64,000 bases of DNA from Labrenzia sp. PHM005 (lineage in GTDB: Bacteria > Pseudomonadota > Alphaproteobacteria > Rhizobiales > Stappiaceae), in contig NZ_CP041191.1 in NCBI RefSeq assembly GCF_006517275.1, positions 4,335,001 through 4,399,000 of the forward strand, in the 5' to 3' direction. How positions within the stretch are numbered: position 1 is the stretch's first letter; the number at the start of each line of letters is the position of its first letter. Position numbers and translations under genes: made by a program. The notes under the pieces were generated by a model. That model did no database searches. It saw only the letters and a list, made by a program, of their open reading frames with translations, and was not told where the DNA came from. Shown one piece after another: positions 26,309 to 34,861 of the stretch.

Positions 26309-27307
26309 TCAGAACGTATAGGGCCAGTCGGCCGCAACAAAGCGGTAGGCCTCGCCCTCATTGGCGAGATAACCAAAGCCCGGGAACGGAATGTGCGCGC
26401 CTGCGAACATCACCCGGTCGGTGGCCACTTCGTCAAAAAACTTCTTACGCGTTTCAACCGCCTGTGCCGGATCAATATCGAAAGCAATGCCCCACTCCGG
26501 ATAGTGGGTTTGATACAGAAGCGTATGAACGACATCTGCTGCAATGATCAACCGTTCGCCGTTGCTCTCCAGAACAAAACCGACATGACCCGGTGTGTGC
26601 CCGGGCAAGGCTTTGGCCGTGATCCCTGGCAGGATTTCTTTGCCGGGATTAAACAACGTCTGGCGCGCTTTATAGGCATCCGCGCTTTTGCGTGCGCCCA
26701 GGAAAAACGGCTTGAATTGTTCCGGCGCCGCATTCATCGCCCCATCGTCGAACCAGAATGCATTGTCCACTTCCGGAAGCAATAGTTCAGCATTCGGAAA
26801 CATCTTTTCACCAGCCGGTGTCAACACACCAAACAAGTGATCGGGATGCATGTGAGTGATCAAAACCGCATCGATCTGCTCTGGTGTCACACCAGCGGCC
26901 GCCAGCGCTTTGCCGAGATGGCCCACAGTCGGCCCAAGGCTGTCGGATGTCCCCGCATCAATCAGCACCAACTTGTCGCCGGTGTTGACCAGATAAGCAT
27001 TCACCGGACCGGTGAGCGCTTCAGTGTCAATAAACGCCGCTTTGCGAAGCTGGGATGCAGCCTCCTCGTCATATCCGAGGATCAGCTCAGGGCCCATACT
27101 CAAATACCCATCAAGAAGTGCGGTGACTTCAAAGTTCCCGATCTTGCGCCGGATGGCACCAGCCATCGGCGCACCAGCCATTGGTGCTGCGGCCTGAGCG
27201 CCCGTTGAAATCAGGTTCAAACCACTCGCAACACCAAGCGCAGCACCACCCGTTAGGGCTCCACCCAAAAAACCGCGCCTGTTCATCGCGCTCTTTTCAA
27301 TCGTCAT
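26309..27307 (-). CDS. Tat-exported MBL-fold metallo-hydrolase
   Basis: A 332-residue protein with a twin-arginine signal (NRRGFLGGALTGGAALGVASG) and a metallo-beta-lactamase domain. The zinc-binding HxHxDH motif is present as THMHPDHLFG; further ligands are in LPGHTPGHVGFVLES and AADVVHT. Close relatives include quorum-quenching lactonases and sulfatase-like hydrolases, but substrate is unknown. The ATG at 27307 has GGAG six bases upstream; an earlier TTG is less likely. A divergent LysR regulator (27462) with a palindromic site between them likely controls it. Confidence 0.88.
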   Translation of the reverse strand: MTIEKSAMNRRGFLGGALTGGAALGVASGLNLISTGAQAAAPMAGAPMAGAIRRKIGNFEVTALLDGYLSMGPELILGYDEEAASQLRKAAFIDTEALTGPVNAYLVNTGDKLVLIDAGTSDSLGPTVGHLGKALAAAGVTPEQIDAVLITHMHPDHLFGVLTPAGEKMFPNAELLLPEVDNAFWFDDGAMNAAPEQFKPFFLGARKSADAYKARQTLFNPGKEILPGITAKALPGHTPGHVGFVLESNGERLIIAADVVHTLLYQTHYPEWGIAFDIDPAQAVETRKKFFDEVATDRVMFAGAHIPFPGFGYLANEGEAYRFVAADWPYTF

Positions 27308-27402
27308 GTCTGTCTCCAAAGCCGTTTGCCAAAACGCCCCCTAGAAGAGGCCGTGCCCTTTAGTTCATTTATTCTTCTGGATTTTAAAGGCGGCTATTTA
27401 TT

Positions 27403-27426
27403 ATAAGAACCAAAAGCCGTTCTTAT
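27403..27426. promoter_or_regulatory. LysR-type operator candidate (perfect 8-8-8 palindrome)
   Basis: ATAAGAAC-N8-GTTCTTAT lies in the 154-base divergent region between the MBL hydrolase and the LysR gene. Size and position fit the recognition site of the adjacent LysR protein. It also covers the region where a longer, less likely LysR start would fall. Confidence 0.65.
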
Positions 27427-27461
27427 GAATGATGCGTATTTCCCGCATTTTGGAGACTTCG

Positions 27462-28388
27462 ATGGATAAGTTGAGTGCTCTGACAAGTTTTGTACACGCT
27501 GTGCAATTGGGCAGTTTTTCCGCCGCAGCAAGCCGTCTGGGGGTTTCGCAGCCAGCCGTCAGCCAGCAAGTCCGCAGCCTGGAAGACAATCTCGGCACAC
27601 GCCTGATCAATCGAACGACCCGGCGCTTGTCGCTCACCGATGCGGGAGAGCGATATTTCGCTTATGCCAGCGACATATTGGAAAAGCTTTCTGAAGCCGA
27701 CCGGTCCGTACAAAGTGCAGAGGCTCAAATGAGCGGCCGCCTGACCGTCAGCCTGCCCTATGCGTTCACCGAGCCCGTTCTTGCCGACTTCCTGACGCAA
27801 TTCAAGACAACTTACCCGGCAATTTTCTTCGATGTTCAGCTGTCGGATGCCATGGTGGATGTGCAAAAGGACCAGATCGACGTCGCTATCCGTATGGGCC
27901 ACATTCTAGATGACCGGCTGATCGTCAAAAAACTCGGCGACATGCAACGCTGCCTCATCGCGTCCCCCGCCTATCTGGACAAAACCGGACGGCCGCAAAC
28001 GATCGAGGACCTGAAAAACCACGACTTCCTGCTTTATCCGCATATAGCCGACGCCGGATACATCGAGCTAGTCAGCCCTTACGGAAAACCGACCAAGGTA
28101 CCGGTGTCGCCGGCAATGGTGATCAACAACTCCGCAGCCCTAAGACGCGCAGCGGTTGCCGGGCTTGGTATCAGTACTGCGGTGACCTGGTTGTCCGAAC
28201 CGCATTTCAACACCGGCGAACTGGAACTCATCCTGGAGGATTGGTCTTTCGGCGTGCATCCGGTGCATGCTGTTTATCCATCCTACCGGTTCATCCCGAT
28301 GAAGGTCCGCCAATTTGTGTCGGACCTTCAAGCTTATATGGCCAATCAGGCGGCTTTCGTCCAAACGGCCGCCGTTGCAGCAGAATGA
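27462..28388 (+). CDS. LysR family transcriptional regulator
   Basis: A 308-residue LysR regulator: an N-terminal helix-turn-helix (LTSFVHAVQLGSFSAAASRLGVSQPAVSQQVRSLEDNLGTRLINRTTRRLSLTDAG) followed by a periplasmic-binding-protein-like effector domain of the PBP2_CrgA type (SGRLTVSLPYAF, DQIDVAIRMGHILDDRLIVKKLGDMQRCLIASPAYLDKTGRP). The ATG at 27462 has GGAG six bases upstream. It likely controls the divergent MBL hydrolase through 27403-27426. It is convergent with the GST gene. Confidence 0.9.
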   Translation: MDKLSALTSFVHAVQLGSFSAAASRLGVSQPAVSQQVRSLEDNLGTRLINRTTRRLSLTDAGERYFAYASDILEKLSEADRSVQSAEAQMSGRLTVSLPYAFTEPVLADFLTQFKTTYPAIFFDVQLSDAMVDVQKDQIDVAIRMGHILDDRLIVKKLGDMQRCLIASPAYLDKTGRPQTIEDLKNHDFLLYPHIADAGYIELVSPYGKPTKVPVSPAMVINNSAALRRAAVAGLGISTAVTWLSEPHFNTGELELILEDWSFGVHPVHAVYPSYRFIPMKVRQFVSDLQAYMANQAAFVQTAAVAAE

Positions 28389-28393
28389 TCCTC

Positions 28394-29047
28394 TTAGACT
28401 TCGACTTCGTCGACAGCCACGACCCAGGTTTCTTTCAAGGCCTCGGCCTCCCACGCCTGCCAAGCGGTTGTCTCGCGCAGAGCTGCGCTGTAGCGGGCGG
28501 CAACCGGCGCATCGGTCAACGCGTAGGTATCAAACCGGCTGACAACCGGCGCATACATGGCATCGGCGATGGTGAAATCACCAAACAGGAAGGGCCCGCC
28601 TGAAGCTTCCAAGCAATCATCCCAGATCTGAACAATGCGTGCGACGTCCGCTTTGACATCTTCACCGACTGCAAGCTTTTCCACTGGACGCCGCATGTTC
28701 ATCGGGCACGCTCCACGCAATGCGGAAAAACCAGAATGCATCTCCGCTGAGATTGCCCGGGCAAGCGCCCTTTCCTTCTGCCCCTCCGGCCAAAGGCCTT
28801 TGTCCGGAAACCGCTCGGCGGCATATTCCAATATTGCCAGACTGTCCCAGACCGTCAGCTCTCCATCCTTCAAGACCGGAACTTTCATACTGGGAGAAAA
28901 ATCCCGGAACTTCGGATTGCCGTTCTCAAAGTCAAACGGCACCAGGGTTTCCTTGAAGGCAATGCCCTTGTGCTTGAGCGCAATCCAGGGCCGGAACGAC
29001 CAAGAAGAATAATTCTTGTTGCCAATGAAAAGCTCAATGTCCGCCAT
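28394..29047 (-). CDS. Glutathione S-transferase family protein
   Basis: A 217-residue cytosolic GST. The thioredoxin-like N-domain begins IELFIGNKNYSSWSFRPWIALKHKGIAF (the SSW serines are the likely glutathione-activating position), keeps the cis-Pro motif MKVPVLKDGELTVWDSLAILEYAAERFP, and the helical C-domain ends AWEAEAL. The pattern matches proteins annotated as GST in alphaproteobacteria that conjugate or reduce electrophiles. AGGAC before the ATG at 29047 supports the start; an upstream in-frame ATG would add 13 residues. Confidence 0.9.
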   Translation of the reverse strand: MADIELFIGNKNYSSWSFRPWIALKHKGIAFKETLVPFDFENGNPKFRDFSPSMKVPVLKDGELTVWDSLAILEYAAERFPDKGLWPEGQKERALARAISAEMHSGFSALRGACPMNMRRPVEKLAVGEDVKADVARIVQIWDDCLEASGGPFLFGDFTIADAMYAPVVSRFDTYALTDAPVAARYSAALRETTAWQAWEAEALKETWVVAVDEVEV

Positions 29048-29261
29048 GATGTCCTGTCCACTTTGAATGAAGTCCGCTCGCGCCATACCGGTGCCAAGCT
29101 CCTGCCTGGCACTTCATGCCCGGTAAAAACTACCTAATGAGTTCAAGCGTCCGCTTCAAATTCAATAAGTTCATGAAAACCATAAGGAAGTTTCATGACC
29201 CAGCTGCGGCACAACCCTTGCATGCGATAACCAGCATCAAGCCAACCACTCTAGGTCCCAA

Positions 29262-29678
29262 ATGATTGCCTCTGCCCCACCACCAACCTTGGCTCAAACC
29301 AACACACTTTCAACTGAGCAAAAGGCGGAAAACAAACCGGTTTTCGACATGAAGGAAATCCGTGCGGAACTTGCCCGCCAATACGAGGCCTGGAAGGAAC
29401 TGCCGGAAGACCAGAAACTGCGCCACCTGAAGCTGGAAAAACACGGATTGAGCGAACAGGACCTGGATAACCTGCCTGACGCTGACCGGGCCCATTTTGA
29501 ACAGAAGATTTCCGAGGCGACGAACCGCCCTGCGTTTACCGTCGATGCACAAGACTTGGACAGCGGAGACGGAGTGTTCCGCCCAGTTCTGTCTCTTGCA
29601 TCGGTCTTGGCAATTTCTGGTTCAAACGCTCCAGAACAAACGAATGAGACCAAACCGCCGCTAGGTTCAACCGAATAA
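29262..29678 (+). CDS. Hypothetical protein, 138 aa
   Basis: I do not recognise this protein. It is highly charged and predicted helical in the middle (MKEIRAELARQYEAWKELPEDQKLRHLKLEKHGLSEQDLDNL), with a low-complexity tail and no signal peptide or metal motif. The LSEQDLDNLPDADRAHFEQKI segment suggests an amphipathic helical pair. No strong ribosome-binding site precedes the ATG at 29262, so the true start could be at 29349. It is isolated between the GST and the ABC transporter leader. Confidence 0.55.
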   Translation: MIASAPPPTLAQTNTLSTEQKAENKPVFDMKEIRAELARQYEAWKELPEDQKLRHLKLEKHGLSEQDLDNLPDADRAHFEQKISEATNRPAFTVDAQDLDSGDGVFRPVLSLASVLAISGSNAPEQTNETKPPLGSTE

Positions 29679-29926
29679 CGGGCAAATCCTGGCCGGAACA
29701 AAAAGCAATGATCCGCCTTCTGCTGGCCTGAATTTGACTTAAAGGAAACACTGGTGAGGGAAAATTCTTTCCAGCAAGGGCCTTTGCGCGAAAAAAGGCA
29801 ATTTTGCACTGTGTTTTTTTCCTAGGCCCGCTTGAAATTTGACTCGAAGTGTATGGAATAGGGCGGTCGGGCGAAATGGTGGGAGGAACCCACCCAAGAC
29901 CCAAACAAAATACTAGGGGAATAAAT

Positions 29927-30703
29927 ATGCGTTTTGTGCGTATGGCCGCAGCTGCGGTTGCAGTCCTGGCCGCCGTCGGTGGCGCGGAAGCTAAAGACTG
30001 GTCCAAAGTCCGTATCGGTACCGAGGGCGCCTACCCTCCGTTCAACTCCCTGACCGCTGACGGTCAGCTGGTTGGTTTCGACATCGACATTGCCAACGCT
30101 CTTTGCGAAGAAATGAAGGTCGAATGTGAATTTGTCACCCAAGACTGGGATGGCATGATCCCCGCCCTTCAGGCTGGCAAATACGACGCCATTATCGCGT
30201 CCATGTCGATCACCGAAGAGCGTAAGCAGAAGGTCGACTTCACCAGCAAATACTACAACACACCACCAGCAATCGGTGTTCCGAAAGATTCGAAGATCGC
30301 AGGCGTTTCTGCTGATGATCTCAAAGGTGTCCTTTTGGGCGCCCAGTCTTCCACAACCCACTCCAACTATGCCGAAGCGCACTTCCCGGACGCTGAGCTG
30401 AAGCTCTATCCGACAGCGGATGAGTACAAGCTGGATCTGGAAAACGGCCGCATCGACGCTGTGATCGAAGATGTTGTTGTTCTGTCCGACTGGCTGGCAA
30501 CCGACAACGGCGCTTGCTGTAAGGTTCTCAACACCTTGAAGTCTGATCCGGTTATCAACGGTGAAGGCGCTGGTATTGCGATCCGCAAGGGTGAAGGCGA
30601 ATTGAAGGACATGTTCGACAATGCGATCAAAGCGATCCTTGCGAACGGTAAGTACAAAGAAATCAACGACAAGTACTTCTCCTTCGACGTTTACGGCGGT
30701 TAA
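29927..30703 (+). CDS. Polar amino-acid ABC transporter, periplasmic binding protein
   Basis: A 258-residue type II binding protein of the HisJ/LAO family. It has a signal peptide (about 1-22, ending GGAEA), then VRIGTEGAYPPFNSLTADGQLVGFDIDIANALCEEM, DWDGMIPALQAGKYDAIIASMSITEERKQKVDFTSKYY, and the hinge segment LGAQSSTTHSNYAE. The spacing of the ligand-binding Asp and Arg-like residues fits basic or polar amino acids. AGGGGA seven bases before the ATG fixes the start. A hairpin (30726-30752) separates it from the permease genes and likely allows higher expression of this subunit. Confidence 0.92.
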   Translation: MRFVRMAAAAVAVLAAVGGAEAKDWSKVRIGTEGAYPPFNSLTADGQLVGFDIDIANALCEEMKVECEFVTQDWDGMIPALQAGKYDAIIASMSITEERKQKVDFTSKYYNTPPAIGVPKDSKIAGVSADDLKGVLLGAQSSTTHSNYAEAHFPDAELKLYPTADEYKLDLENGRIDAVIEDVVVLSDWLATDNGACCKVLNTLKSDPVINGEGAGIAIRKGEGELKDMFDNAIKAILANGKYKEINDKYFSFDVYGG

Positions 30704-30725
30704 TTTGATCGTCTTATAAAAATGG

Positions 30726-30752
30726 AGCGTGGCGCGGTCACCGTGTCACGCT
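30726..30752 (+). promoter_or_regulatory. Intercistronic RNA hairpin between binding protein and permease genes
   Basis: AGCGTGGCGCGG and CCGTGTCACGCT pair over 12 bases (two G-U pairs) around TCA. Such hairpins after binding-protein genes often protect the upstream mRNA and reduce downstream expression. A short TTT follows the stem, so partial termination is also possible. Confidence 0.7.
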
Positions 30753-30833
30753 TTACTGTGAGTCCAATCTCACACGACGGCTGGCGGGGCAGCCGGACAA
30801 AGAAACAACAAAAACAGAAAGAAGCGCCGGCCG

Positions 30834-31547
30834 ATGAATGAAGCTTTGACGCTGTTGTCCTTTGGGGATCAGGGCTGGGGAGACACGATCGCCTCAGGGG
30901 TGCTGATTACAATTTCCTTAGCATTGGCGACGCTGCCGTTCGGGCTTGTGCTCGGTTTTGTGATCGCGCTTGCCAAGAATTCTTCTGAGCCCAGCCTGAA
31001 ACTTGCGGCCAACATTTACACCACGATTTTCCGCGGCCTTCCGGAACTTCTGACGCTGTTTCTGGTCTATTACGGTGCACAAATAGCCATTCAGGAAGGG
31101 CTCAAGCTCGCCGGTTTTGATGTCTATTTTGAGGTCAACTCCTTTGCGGCCGGCATGGTCGCCCTCGCACTCGTGTTTTCATCCTACGCGTCCGAAGCTT
31201 TCCTGGCGGCCTTCAACGGCATTCCGCAAGGCCAGTATGAAGGCGGTCATGCTTTAGGGTTGTCGCGCTTTCAAACCATGCGGCTGATCATCTTACCGCA
31301 ACTGATCCGCCTTGCCCTACCCGCGCTTGGCAACCTGTGGCTCATACTCTTGAAAGAAACCTCACTGGTTTCGGTGATTGGGCTTGCCGATCTTGTGCGT
31401 GAAGCTGGCATTGCCGCCCGCGTCACCAAGGAACCTTTCCTATTCTTCGGGGTAGTTCTGCTGGTTTATTTGCTACTAGCCATGATCTCTTCGGCAGGAC
31501 TGATGCGCATTGAACGCTGGTCCAAACGTGGGGAGGCCGCACGATGA
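30834..31547 (+). CDS. Polar amino-acid ABC transporter permease (HisQ type)
   Basis: A 237-residue inner-membrane permease with about five helices. Diagnostic parts are SGVLITISLALATLPFGLVLGFVIALAKNSS, YTTIFRGLPELLTLFLVYYG, and the EAA loop EAFLAAFNGIPQGQYEGGHALGLSRFQTMRLIILPQLIRLALPALGNLW that docks the ATPase. It overlaps the second permease by four bases (ATGA). No ATPase gene is present in the cluster. Confidence 0.92.
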   Translation: MNEALTLLSFGDQGWGDTIASGVLITISLALATLPFGLVLGFVIALAKNSSEPSLKLAANIYTTIFRGLPELLTLFLVYYGAQIAIQEGLKLAGFDVYFEVNSFAAGMVALALVFSSYASEAFLAAFNGIPQGQYEGGHALGLSRFQTMRLIILPQLIRLALPALGNLWLILLKETSLVSVIGLADLVREAGIAARVTKEPFLFFGVVLLVYLLLAMISSAGLMRIERWSKRGEAAR

Positions 31548-32371
31548 CCGCCGCAAACCCGACCACGGGGACACTCCGTCCGCCTGCCCCTCCGAAAAAG
31601 TGGACCAACACCCGGATTGTTGGTCACGTGCTGATGGCGCTATGGATCCTGTCCGGTGTCTATCTCGTCTATTTTTTGGGTTCCAACATCGCCAGTCCGT
31701 TTGTCCAAAAATACTGGCCGAAATATGTTGATGGGTTCATCCTAACCATCCAGATTGTTGGTGTGTCCCTCGTCCTAGGCGCACTGATATCCATCCCAAT
31801 CGCAGCCGGGCGCGCCTCGCAGTGGAAACTGTTTTCCTGGCCCGCCTATGCCTATGTGAATTTCTTTCGCGGCACCCCGCTGCTCGCGCAGACCTTCATG
31901 GTCTACTATGGCTTTGGCGCCTTTAGCGCCGAACTGAAGTCGATCGGCCTGTGGTGGTTCTTCCGCGACGCTTGGTATTGCGTGATCTTCACCTTCTCTC
32001 TGAATACGGCCGCGTACCAGGCGGAAATTCTGCGTGGCGCAATTCAAAACGTCCCCAAGGGCCAATGGGAGGGCGCAGAAGCACTTGGTCTTTCCCAGCT
32101 GGTAACGTTCTTCAAAATCATCCTGCCGCAAGCGCTGATGGTTGCGTTGCGTCCATACGGCAATGAGATCATTTTGATGATCAAGGGATCGGCAATCGCA
32201 TCCATCATCACGATCCTAGATCTGATGGGGGAAACCCGCCGGGCCTATTCCCGCTCCTATGACTTCCAGGCGTATATTTGGGCGGCTGTCGCGTATCTCT
32301 TGATCGTGGAAACACTGCGCCGGGTCTGGGACAAACTCGAAGCCCGCTTGACCCGCCATTTGAAACGGTGA
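31544..32371 (+). CDS. Polar amino-acid ABC transporter permease (HisM type)
   Basis: A 275-residue permease with an N-terminal polar extension and the same architecture as its partner: YVDGFILTIQIVGVSLVLGALISIPIAA, YVNFFRGTPLLAQTFMVYYGFG, and the EAA loop AEILRGAIQNVPKGQWEGAEALGLSQLVTFFKIILPQALMVALRPYGNE. With 30834 it forms the heterodimeric channel of a histidine/arginine/ornithine-type importer. Its stop codon lies inside the perfect hairpin at 32361-32388. Confidence 0.92.
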   Translation: MTAANPTTGTLRPPAPPKKWTNTRIVGHVLMALWILSGVYLVYFLGSNIASPFVQKYWPKYVDGFILTIQIVGVSLVLGALISIPIAAGRASQWKLFSWPAYAYVNFFRGTPLLAQTFMVYYGFGAFSAELKSIGLWWFFRDAWYCVIFTFSLNTAAYQAEILRGAIQNVPKGQWEGAEALGLSQLVTFFKIILPQALMVALRPYGNEIILMIKGSAIASIITILDLMGETRRAYSRSYDFQAYIWAAVAYLLIVETLRRVWDKLEARLTRHLKR

Positions 32372-32388
32372 CACCAGTCACCGTTTCA
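32361..32388 (+). promoter_or_regulatory. Perfect 12-base-pair hairpin at the end of the permease operon
   Basis: TGAAACGGTGAC-ACCA-GTCACCGTTTCA begins in the last codons of the HisM-type gene and contains its stop codon. There is no T-tract, so it is more like an mRNA-stabilising or processing hairpin, or a rho-independent terminator of weak kind, than a canonical terminator. The cystathionine lyase-type gene starts 67 bases later. Confidence 0.7.
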
Positions 32389-32455
32389 GTGCTTTGGCAC
32401 ACTCTGACACGGTCCCTTTGCCCGGCCGCCTCCCCGCTGTCTTTGGAGAATTTCC

Positions 32456-33613
32456 ATGTCCGCACACAAACCACCATTTCATGCTGACACGCTGCTTGCC
32501 CATGGCGGCGGTGGATTTGACCAGGCGACCGGAGCGGTCGTGCCACCGATCCCTGTGGCGACTACGTTTGTCCGCGATGAAGACTATGCGCTGGTCAGCG
32601 GCGATCATCTTTACAGCCGTGATGACAACGACCTCTTCCGGAAAACTGAATCGCTCCTGGCCACATTGGAAAACGGTGCAGACAGCCGCCTGTTTTCGTC
32701 CGGCATGGCAGCGATTGCCGCCGTCGCCCGGATAATCAAACCCGGCGGCACCTTGATGGCCCAATCAGGCATTTACTGGGGCACAACACTGTTCTTGCGC
32801 CAACATTGCGCCCGCAATGACATTGCCTTGGTCGAATGCGATGCCAGCGACATCGACACTTTCCGGGACGAACTTGCGATCACCAAACCGGACTTGGTCT
32901 GGCTGGAAGTCCCGAGCAATCCCTACTTGAAGGTTGCCGACATCGGCAAAGTCTCCGACCTGTGCAAATCCGCAGGCGCCTTGCTTGCCGTGGATGCAAC
33001 AGCCGCAACGCCATTGATCATGAAGCCGCTCACACTGGGTGCGGATCTGGTGATGCATGCCGCCACCAAGGCTCTTAACGGGCATTCGGATCTTCTAGGC
33101 GGTGTCGTCACCACCAAAGATTCGTCCTCAGACGCCTGGGACTTCATCTGTACTGAACGCAGGATGGCCGGCGCCGTCATGGGGTCATTTGAGGCCTGGC
33201 TGCTGCTGCGTGGCCTCAGAACTCTAAGCCTGCGCGTGGAACGCATGAATGCCAATGCGATGGCGCTTGCCGAACATTTGGAGGCCCATCCCAAAATCGA
33301 AAAAGTTCTTTATCCCGGCCTTCCTAGCCACAAAGACTATGCGACTGCAAGAAATCAGATGACCGGTGGGTACGGGTCGCTGATGTCCGTACAAACACAG
33401 GGCGGCAAAGATGAAGCCTTGAAAGTCACGGGTGCGCTCAAGCTGTTCCAGCGCGCCACGTCTTTGGGCGGCACGGAGAGCCTGATTGAACACCGGCGGT
33501 CTATTGAAGGCGAAACCTCAGGCATTCCGGAAAATCTGCTGCGCCTATCCCTTGGCATTGAGCATATCGCTGATCTGATCGCGGATTTTGATCAAGCTCT
33601 CGCAAGAATTTAA
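32456..33613 (+). CDS. Cystathionine gamma-synthase/lyase family PLP enzyme
   Basis: A 385-residue fold-type I PLP enzyme of the Cys/Met metabolism family. It starts with ADTLLAHGGGGFDQATGAVVPPIPVATTFVRD, has the Tyr/Arg-containing YSRDDNDLFRKTESLLATLE segment, SSGMAAIAAV at the PLP phosphate, and the Schiff-base lysine in AATKALNGHSDLLGG (Lys205); SLGGTESLIEHRRSI follows. Such enzymes make or break C-S bonds in cystathionine, homocysteine or methionine. Being next to an amino-acid importer suggests it acts on an imported sulfur amino acid, but this is inference. It overlaps the convergent LysR gene by four bases. Confidence 0.9.
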   Translation: MSAHKPPFHADTLLAHGGGGFDQATGAVVPPIPVATTFVRDEDYALVSGDHLYSRDDNDLFRKTESLLATLENGADSRLFSSGMAAIAAVARIIKPGGTLMAQSGIYWGTTLFLRQHCARNDIALVECDASDIDTFRDELAITKPDLVWLEVPSNPYLKVADIGKVSDLCKSAGALLAVDATAATPLIMKPLTLGADLVMHAATKALNGHSDLLGGVVTTKDSSSDAWDFICTERRMAGAVMGSFEAWLLLRGLRTLSLRVERMNANAMALAEHLEAHPKIEKVLYPGLPSHKDYATARNQMTGGYGSLMSVQTQGGKDEALKVTGALKLFQRATSLGGTESLIEHRRSIEGETSGIPENLLRLSLGIEHIADLIADFDQALARI

Positions 33614-34503
33614 GTGCCATCGGACTGTTCAGGCCGCAAAGACCGCATCCAGGAAACAAACGCCTTTAGCGCCGCGCGTTGAACGCCGGGCCGGGTGACG
33701 AGGTGGTAACCCGCGCCGGAATGGAACCGGTCCTCAAACAAAACCTGCAAATTGCCCGCTTCAATGTCCGGTTCGATAAAAGCCTTGGCTGTCGCAGAAA
33801 TGCCGTCTCCCCGGCGCAGTCCTTCTAAAACCATGTAGCCAGGCAAATGAGTGACATTGAGCTTTGCCTGCGGAACCACACCTTGCCGTTCCAACCAGTG
33901 CGCCAATTCATTGGTCCCGTATTCCTGAAGCCAAGGGTAGTCCAGGATGTCTTCAGGATTCTCGATTTTGCGGTCACCAATGAGACATTTGGCGCCGACC
34001 ACTACGAAATTCGTTTTCAAAAACGGTTCTGACTCAAGGCCGGGCCAAGTTCCGCGGCCAAACCGGACAGCAAGATCCGTCCCTCCGGGCGACAATTCCA
34101 CAACTTCAGCGCTGGGATTTAACATCAATTCGATATCCGGGTGTTTGTGCCGGAAATCATTGATCCGCGGCATCAGCCAACTGACAGCAAAGGAAGGTGT
34201 CATGGTGATGTTCAGCGGACGGGCTGAAGCTTTCCGGCTGATCGCTTCGATGGCTTCCCCAATCGCATCGAACCCCTTGCGCAAACCTTCGTAGAGTTGC
34301 GCACCTTCTTCTGTCAGCTCAACGCCCCGCCCGGCCCGATTTGTAAGCTGCACGCCAAGGTGTTTTTCCAGTGCTCTCACCTGCTGGCTGATCGCGGCAT
34401 GAGTCACATTCAAATCGCGCCCCGCTGCGGACAGACTTCTCGTTTCGGCAACGGCCGCAAATGCCCGTAGGCTGTTGAGTGACGGGATGGCGCGCCAGTC
34501 CAT
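33610..34503 (-). CDS. LysR family regulator (GcvA type)
   Basis: A 297-residue LysR protein of the GcvA-like subgroup: PSLNSLRAFAAVAETRSLSAAGRDLNVTHAAISQQVRALEKHLGVQLTNRAGRGVELTEEGAQL forms the DNA-binding part; the effector domain carries NITMTPSFAVSWLMPRINDFRHKHPDIELML and LAVRFGRGTWPGLESE. The inverted repeat at 34504-34522 directly before its start codon suggests autoregulation. Its target may be the divergent small ORF and dehydrogenase, or the PLP enzyme gene it converges on. Confidence 0.9.
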   Translation of the reverse strand: MDWRAIPSLNSLRAFAAVAETRSLSAAGRDLNVTHAAISQQVRALEKHLGVQLTNRAGRGVELTEEGAQLYEGLRKGFDAIGEAIEAISRKASARPLNITMTPSFAVSWLMPRINDFRHKHPDIELMLNPSAEVVELSPGGTDLAVRFGRGTWPGLESEPFLKTNFVVVGAKCLIGDRKIENPEDILDYPWLQEYGTNELAHWLERQGVVPQAKLNVTHLPGYMVLEGLRRGDGISATAKAFIEPDIEAGNLQVLFEDRFHSGAGYHLVTRPGVQRAALKAFVSWMRSLRPEQSDGT

Positions 34504-34522
34504 ATGTAATTTTTCCTTACAT
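34504..34522. promoter_or_regulatory. Inverted repeat at the LysR start
   Basis: ATGTAA-N7-TTACAT abuts the LysR start codon. A second pairing TGTAAT/ATTACA (34505-34510 and 34521-34526) overlaps it. Position and size suit a LysR autoregulatory site. Confidence 0.5.
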
Positions 34523-34603
34523 TACAAAATTCTTCCTGACTCGCATTTAGAGGCAGAAACAAGCACATTATTCTCACACAACCAAGCATGAGGATGTAAG
34601 ATC

Positions 34604-34756
34604 ATGTTGAATATATATGCACAGAGCTTTATGGAAGCCAGCCGTTTTTCGTCAAACACCCGCCCCGACCCGCACACACATGCGGCTTTAGAAAAAATGA
34701 CCGAACGCAAATCCTTCGCACCGTTTTTTTGGGCCAAGCGGACCCAGAAGCGCTAA
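34604..34756 (+). CDS. Small protein, 50 aa (putative)
   Basis: An unrecognised 50-residue frame, basic and polar, starting MLNIYAQSFMEASRF and ending in a Lys/Arg-rich FFWAKRTQKR tail. AGGA lies nine bases before the ATG. The frame is followed by a strong hairpin (34817-34840) and preceded by a LysR-type site, so it looks like its own short transcription unit. There is no hydrophobic segment. It could be a short regulatory or stress peptide, or a leader; its coding status is uncertain. Confidence 0.4.
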   Translation: MLNIYAQSFMEASRFSSNTRPDPHTHAALEKMTERKSFAPFFWAKRTQKR

Positions 34757-34816
34757 GGAACAGGCCTGACAAGCGCAATAGAATGCCGTAGAACCTGATG
34801 CAGTTCGTTGATACCA

Positions 34817-34840
34817 AAGGCCCGGCCGCAGCCGGGCCTT
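34817..34840. terminator. GC-rich hairpin, probable terminator
   Basis: AAGGCCCGGC-CGCA-GCCGGGCCTT, a perfect ten-base stem, stands between the small ORF (34604-34756) and the dehydrogenase start at 34862. The T-tract is only TT, so termination may be partial. Confidence 0.6.
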
Positions 34841-34861
34841 CGTCTGCAGGGGAGCCTTAGT

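Noticed and set aside
32389..32455. Possible SAM-II riboswitch before the cystathionine enzyme gene
   Set aside because: The leader is too short after the hairpin and shows none of the expected conserved pairing.
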